A DNA stretch of 64,000 bases from Tabrizicola thermarum (GTDB lineage Bacteria; Pseudomonadota; Alphaproteobacteria; Rhodobacterales; Rhodobacteraceae). Below are positions 60,810 through 64,000 of this stretch, piece after piece. The stretch is taken from the NCBI RefSeq assembly GCF_003574395.1, contig NZ_QMJY01000013.1, forward strand, positions 62,001-126,000, given 5' to 3'. The position numbers and the translations under genes were made by a program. Position 1 is the first letter of the stretch; each line of letters begins with the position of its first letter. Below the pieces are notes generated by a model that was not told where the DNA came from, did no database searches, and saw only the letters and a list, made by a program, of their open reading frames with translations.

Positions 60810-63005
60810 ATGATCGAGACGCTGATCAACCCGGCCGACAGCGCCGAGCGGCGGGCGGAAAAGCTGCTTACCATCGCCGAGGCGCTGATGCGGCGGGTCG
60901 AACAGGCGACGGATGACAGCGGCGCGGCCTACGCCCAGTTCCAGCGCGCCGCGCTGCTGGAGGATCAGGTCCGCGAGCGCACGCATGATCTGGGCCGGGC
61001 GCTGGACCTGTTGAACGATTCGAACGCTCGGCTGGCCGAGGCGATGCGCGAGGCGGAAACCGCGCGGCAGAACCTGTCGAACGCCATCGAGACGGTGCAG
61101 GAGGGCTTTGCGCTTTTCGACCGCGAGGATCGGCTGGTGATGTGCAACAGCCGGTTCGCCATGCACATGCCGGATGTCCATGCCCGGTTGCAGCCCGGGC
61201 TGGCCTTTGCAGAGTATGTGGCGATGGTCAGCCTCTCGCCGCATCTGGCGCTGCCCGATGGCGAGGCTGCGCAGGATTGGGCGCAGTCCCGGATGCGGCG
61301 GCACAAGGACCGGCATGTCATCTTCAACGTGCGGATGACCGGCGACCACTGGGTGCAGGTCAGCGAGCATCGCACGGCGGACGGCGGCACGGTGATCCTT
61401 CAGACCGACGTGACCGACATCATCCGCGCCGAGCGGCACGAGCGCGGCAAGCTTCTGGACGATCAGGCGCGGGTGATCCGGGCGACGCTGGACCATATCA
61501 ACCAGGGCGTTGGCATCTTCGACGCCGAAGCGCGGCTGATCGGCTGGAATCAGCGGCTTGGGGCGCTTCTGTCGCTGCCGATGGGGCGGCTGCGCATCGG
61601 GGCGAGCTTCGAGAACCTGTTCAGCAGGTTCCGGGCCGAGATGCAGTCCGACGACATCAGCGTCGAGGCGCTGATGGCCTGGGTCACGGCGGGGGGCGTG
61701 CGACCGCCCCTGGAGTTCGAGGTGCGGCGCGGCGAGGACCTGATCCTGGACGTCTTTGCGCAAGGGATGCCCGACGGGGGCTTCGTGTTCAGTTTCACCG
61801 ATGTCACGGCAGAGCGTGCCGCGCTGGTGGCGCTGAGCCGGGCGAACGAGACGCTGGAAGCCCGGGTGATGGAGCGGACGCTGGAGCTGGAGGACGCGCT
61901 GGCCCATGCCGAACGCGCCAATGCCAGCCGGTCGCGCTTTGTGGCGGCGGCGAGCCATGACCTGTTGCAACCCCTGTCGGCGGCGAAGCTGTTCATCTCC
62001 TCGATCAGCGGCGAGGGGCTGGAGCCGGGGGCGCGGGTCGCGCTGGAGAAGGCGCAGAATGCGCTGATGTCGGTGGAGGGCATCCTGGATGCTCTTCTGG
62101 ACATCTCGAAGCTGGAATCGGGGAAGGCGGCGGTCAGCGTGGGGGCGGTGCAGCTGAACCGTCTGCTGCGGACCCTGTCCGAGGAATTCGCGCCGATGGC
62201 AGCGGCCAAGGGGCTGAAGCTGGTGGTGGTCCCCTGCGGCGCGGTGGTCGAAAGCGACCCGGCCTATCTGCGGCGCATCCTGCAGAACCTGATCGGCAAC
62301 GCAATCCGCTATACCGCGAAGGGCCGGGTGCTGGTGGGGGCGCGCAGGCGCGGCGCGGCGGTGCGGCTGGAGGTCTGGGATACGGGGCCGGGTATCCCGG
62401 AAGAGGCGCAGAACGACATCTTCAAGGAGTTCCACCGGCTGAACGCCCGCGCTTCGGCCAGCGAGGGGATGGGGCTGGGGCTGGCGATCGTGGAGCGGGC
62501 CTGCGCGCTGCTGGGGCATCCCCTGGGCCTGCGGTCCGAGGTGGGGCGCGGGACCTGCTTCATGCTGCAGCTGCCCCTGTCCGAGGCGGGCGAGGGTCTG
62601 CCGCTGCCGGTGGAAGTGCCCGAGCGGCGCAGCGGCCCGGTGGCGGCGGAGAAGATCGCGTTTCTGGTGGAGAACGACGCCGAATTGCTGCGGGCGCTGA
62701 GCCTGTTGCTGGAGAAATGGGGGATGACGGTGCTGGAGGCGGCTTCGGGCGAGGAGGCACTGGCGCTGATCGAGGAGATCGGCATCCTGCCGGATATCTT
62801 CCTGGTGGATCACCAGCTGGGTGCGGGGATGACGGGGATCGAGTTCCTGATCCGCATCCGCGCGGCACATGGGCCGGTGCCCGCCAAGCTTATCACCGCG
62901 CACCGGGGCTGGGACCTGCGGGCGGCCGCGACCTCGGCGGGGATCGAGGTGCTGTACAAGCCCATCGACCCCCGCGCGCTGGAGGCGGTGGTGGCGCGGC
63001 TTTGA
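60810..63005 (+). CDS. Soluble hybrid histidine kinase with PAS domains and C-terminal receiver
   Basis: A 731-residue kinase with no membrane helix. Domains in order: coiled coil (residues 45-95), two PAS-like domains (about 95-205 and 225-335), a second coiled coil, HisKA with the phosphohistidine His383 in FVAAASHDLLQPL, HATPase (N-box NLIGNAIRY, G1 DTGPGI, G2 GMGLGLAIV) and a receiver with Asp667 in FLVDHQL and Lys717. It resembles NahK/ErcS' of Pseudomonas and FlhS-like kinases in methylotrophs. It most likely phosphorylates or dephosphorylates the LuxR-type regulator upstream. Confidence 0.9.
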   Translation: MIETLINPADSAERRAEKLLTIAEALMRRVEQATDDSGAAYAQFQRAALLEDQVRERTHDLGRALDLLNDSNARLAEAMREAETARQNLSNAIETVQEGFALFDREDRLVMCNSRFAMHMPDVHARLQPGLAFAEYVAMVSLSPHLALPDGEAAQDWAQSRMRRHKDRHVIFNVRMTGDHWVQVSEHRTADGGTVILQTDVTDIIRAERHERGKLLDDQARVIRATLDHINQGVGIFDAEARLIGWNQRLGALLSLPMGRLRIGASFENLFSRFRAEMQSDDISVEALMAWVTAGGVRPPLEFEVRRGEDLILDVFAQGMPDGGFVFSFTDVTAERAALVALSRANETLEARVMERTLELEDALAHAERANASRSRFVAAASHDLLQPLSAAKLFISSISGEGLEPGARVALEKAQNALMSVEGILDALLDISKLESGKAAVSVGAVQLNRLLRTLSEEFAPMAAAKGLKLVVVPCGAVVESDPAYLRRILQNLIGNAIRYTAKGRVLVGARRRGAAVRLEVWDTGPGIPEEAQNDIFKEFHRLNARASASEGMGLGLAIVERACALLGHPLGLRSEVGRGTCFMLQLPLSEAGEGLPLPVEVPERRSGPVAAEKIAFLVENDAELLRALSLLLEKWGMTVLEAASGEEALALIEEIGILPDIFLVDHQLGAGMTGIEFLIRIRAAHGPVPAKLITAHRGWDLRAAATSAGIEVLYKPIDPRALEAVVARL

Positions 63006-63045
63006 CGGGTAGATCTTGCCTCGCGCCTTGCTTTTCGTCGCGGGC

Positions 63046-63073
63046 GCGGAGAACCGAAGGGCCCGAGGAGCGG
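63046..63073. repeat. Dispersed intergenic repeat, copy C
   Basis: GCGGAGAACCGAAGGGCCC then GAGGAGCGG. It matches copy A in its end GAGCGG immediately before the stop of a minus-strand gene, here the PedC-like permease. Confidence 0.4.
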
Positions 63074-63946
63074 TCAGCCCTTACTGCGGGTGAAGCCGCG
63101 GGCAGGGTCGTAGCCGTACAGCGCCGCGGCGGCGAAGGCGGCAGTGGCAAGGCAGGTCCAGCCTAAGGCGGGCCAGTTCGGCGCAAGGTAGAGCGAGAAG
63201 CGGATCAGTTCGACCGCCTGGGTGAAGGGGTTGATCGCACAGGCCTTTGCGAGGGCGGGGCTCGCTTCGGCCATCTTCCACAGCGGGTAGAGCGCGGAGG
63301 AGAGGAAGAACATCGGGAAGATCACGAAGTTCATCACCCCGGCGAAGTTTTCCAGCTGGCGGATGAGCGAGGAGAGGAGGAGGCCGAGCGCTCCCAGCAT
63401 CAGGCCGGTCAGCAGGAGAGCGGGGATCACTGCGATCAGGCCCATCAGCGGCGGACGGATGCCCCAGGCGTAGCCGATGGCCAGGAATACCGCGCATTGC
63501 AGCAGGCTGATGAGCGTGCCAGCGAGGAGTTTCGCGAACAGAAGCCAGCCGCGCGGCAAGGGCGCCGTCAGGAGGAGCCGCATCGAGCCCATCTCGCGGT
63601 CATAGACGAGGGAGAGCGAGGACTGCATGCCGTTGAAGAGGCAGATCATGCCGAGCAGGCCGGGGAGGATGTAGGTCTCGTAGGTGATGTAGGTCTGATA
63701 GGGCGGCGTGATCGACAGGCCAAGCGCGGCGCGAAAGCCTGCGGCGAAGACGAGAAGCCAGACGAGCGGGCGGACGAGGGCGGCGATGAGGCGGCTTTTC
63801 TGGCCGAGGAAACGCGAGAGTTCGCGGTGGAGGATGGCTTTCAGCGCGATGAGGTAGCGCCCCTTGGCAGGCCCCGGGGGGCGTGCGCCGCCCCCCGGCC
63901 CCCCCTGCGGGATATTTGTGGACAGATGAAAGGGATCGGGAGTCAT
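63074..63946 (-). CDS. ABC-2 exporter permease, PedC-like (PQQ alcohol-dehydrogenase cluster type)
   Basis: A 290-residue permease with six membrane helices of the ABC-2 type. The segment LPGLLGMICLFNGMQSSLSLVYDREMGSMRLLLTAPLPRG and the C-terminal MNFVIFPMFFLSSALYPLW are typical of this family. Permeases of this subfamily travel with PQQ-dependent alcohol dehydrogenases; the substrate is unproven. The first 30 residues (HLSTNIPQGGPGGG, ARPPGPAKG) are encoded by a repeat-like hairpin, so they are probably not an old part of the protein, yet no other start codon precedes the conserved region. The start overlaps the upstream ABC ATPase in ATGA. Confidence 0.85.
   Translation of the reverse strand: MTPDPFHLSTNIPQGGPGGGARPPGPAKGRYLIALKAILHRELSRFLGQKSRLIAALVRPLVWLLVFAAGFRAALGLSITPPYQTYITYETYILPGLLGMICLFNGMQSSLSLVYDREMGSMRLLLTAPLPRGWLLFAKLLAGTLISLLQCAVFLAIGYAWGIRPPLMGLIAVIPALLLTGLMLGALGLLLSSLIRQLENFAGVMNFVIFPMFFLSSALYPLWKMAEASPALAKACAINPFTQAVELIRFSLYLAPNWPALGWTCLATAAFAAAALYGYDPARGFTRSKG
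63874..63937. repeat. Hairpin plus GGATATTT element inside the PedC-like gene start
   Basis: Perfect 10-bp arms CCGGGGGGCG (63874-63883) and CGCCCCCCGG (63889-63898) are followed by C-rich bases and then GGGATATTTGTGGACAGATG and AAAG. From memory, this hairpin plus GGATATTT-AGATGA pattern recurs in intergenic DNA of Rhodobacteraceae. Here it lies inside a coding region. Confidence 0.5.
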
Positions 63947-64000
63947 GCGCTTGCCCCGATCAGGGCGAGGAAGCGGTCGGTGAGCGTGGTGCCTTCGGCG
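63943..64000 (-). CDS. ABC transporter ATP-binding protein, C-terminal end only (5' part outside window)
   Basis: The last 18 codons of a minus-strand gene, ending DRFLALIGASA and TGA, which overlaps the ATG of the permease by 4 bases. By position this is the ATPase partner (PedB-like) of the exporter. Only the tail is visible, so the family call is contextual. Confidence 0.6.
   Translation of the reverse strand, partial: AEGTTLTDRFLALIGASA

Noticed and set aside
1-64000. CRISPR arrays, rRNA genes, prophage or replication origin
   Set aside because: No spaced direct repeats, rRNA signatures, phage structural genes or DnaA-box clusters were seen by reading.

Overview
The window is 64 kb of GC-rich chromosome, densely packed on both strands. 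The gene content points to a member of the Rhodobacteraceae (Alphaproteobacteria; Rhodobacter, Tabrizicola, Gemmobacter or Paracoccus-like). The main clues are a separate FO operon with duplicated b subunits (atpI-atpB-atpE-atpF'-atpF), an Mcl1-type malyl-CoA lyase of the ethylmalonyl-CoA pathway, glnD next to murJ, a lanthanide-type methanol dehydrogenase (XoxF) with pqqABCDE, and hairpin and intergenic repeats that look typical of the family. I saw no phage, integrase, CRISPR array or intact insertion sequence. The only mobile-element traces are two decayed IS30-like transposase ends 21 kb apart.

Layout: 1-1386 zinc uptake (znuC partial, znuB). 1468-4886 a hypothetical protein, agmatinase and a membrane caspase-like (C13) protein. 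5044-7542 an FAD/GcvT-type N-methyl amine oxidase. 7576-9497 small unrecognised proteins, two tandem membrane paralogues and an ArsR regulator. 9691-12212 the FO operon. 12632-13563 YaiI and an IS30 remnant. 13727-17441 pqqE, D, C, B, A and a Sel1 protein on the minus strand, divergent from an SGNH-hydrolase-like protein (17636-18538). 18535-20822 gshB, yraN, rsmI. 20896-26398 a PBP-activator lipoprotein, glnD and murJ. 26389-31269 a rhomboid-like protein, trpS, ybjN, proC, csaA and a hydroxyacid dehydrogenase. 31273-34201 mcl1, an enolase-superfamily epimerase and a D-amino acid aminotransferase. 34269-37775 an IS30 remnant, an EamA permease, amtB and glnK. 38066-41845 PBP1A, mlaC and mlaA. 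41987-47199 a type I secretion pair, a membrane protein and an EEP-family protein. 47186-56103 an epimerase with a divergent LysR regulator, leuB, three EamA permeases, tRNA-Pro(CGG), an OCD-family enzyme, a HAD hydrolase, a coiled-coil protein and a CPBP protease. 56315-64000 the methylotrophy block: cytochrome c, xoxF, LuxR-type response regulator, FIST protein, hybrid histidine kinase and a PedC-like ABC exporter.

The most interesting signal links two distant blocks. A perfect 16-bp palindrome (TGGTCGTATACGACCA, 17505-17520) lies between the divergent Sel1-pqqABCDE and SGNH genes. Its half-site, TACGACCAT, recurs twice in direct orientation upstream of the cytochrome c gene and once upstream of xoxF. 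The LuxR-type regulator encoded just after xoxF is the obvious candidate to bind it. A TTGACGCAAGTCAA box of the Crp/Fnr (FnrL) type also lies upstream of the cytochrome gene. Together they suggest a compact regulon that co-ordinates cofactor synthesis (PQQ), enzyme (XoxF), electron acceptor (cytochrome c) and oxygen status. All functional assignments are from sequence reading alone; no database search was run.
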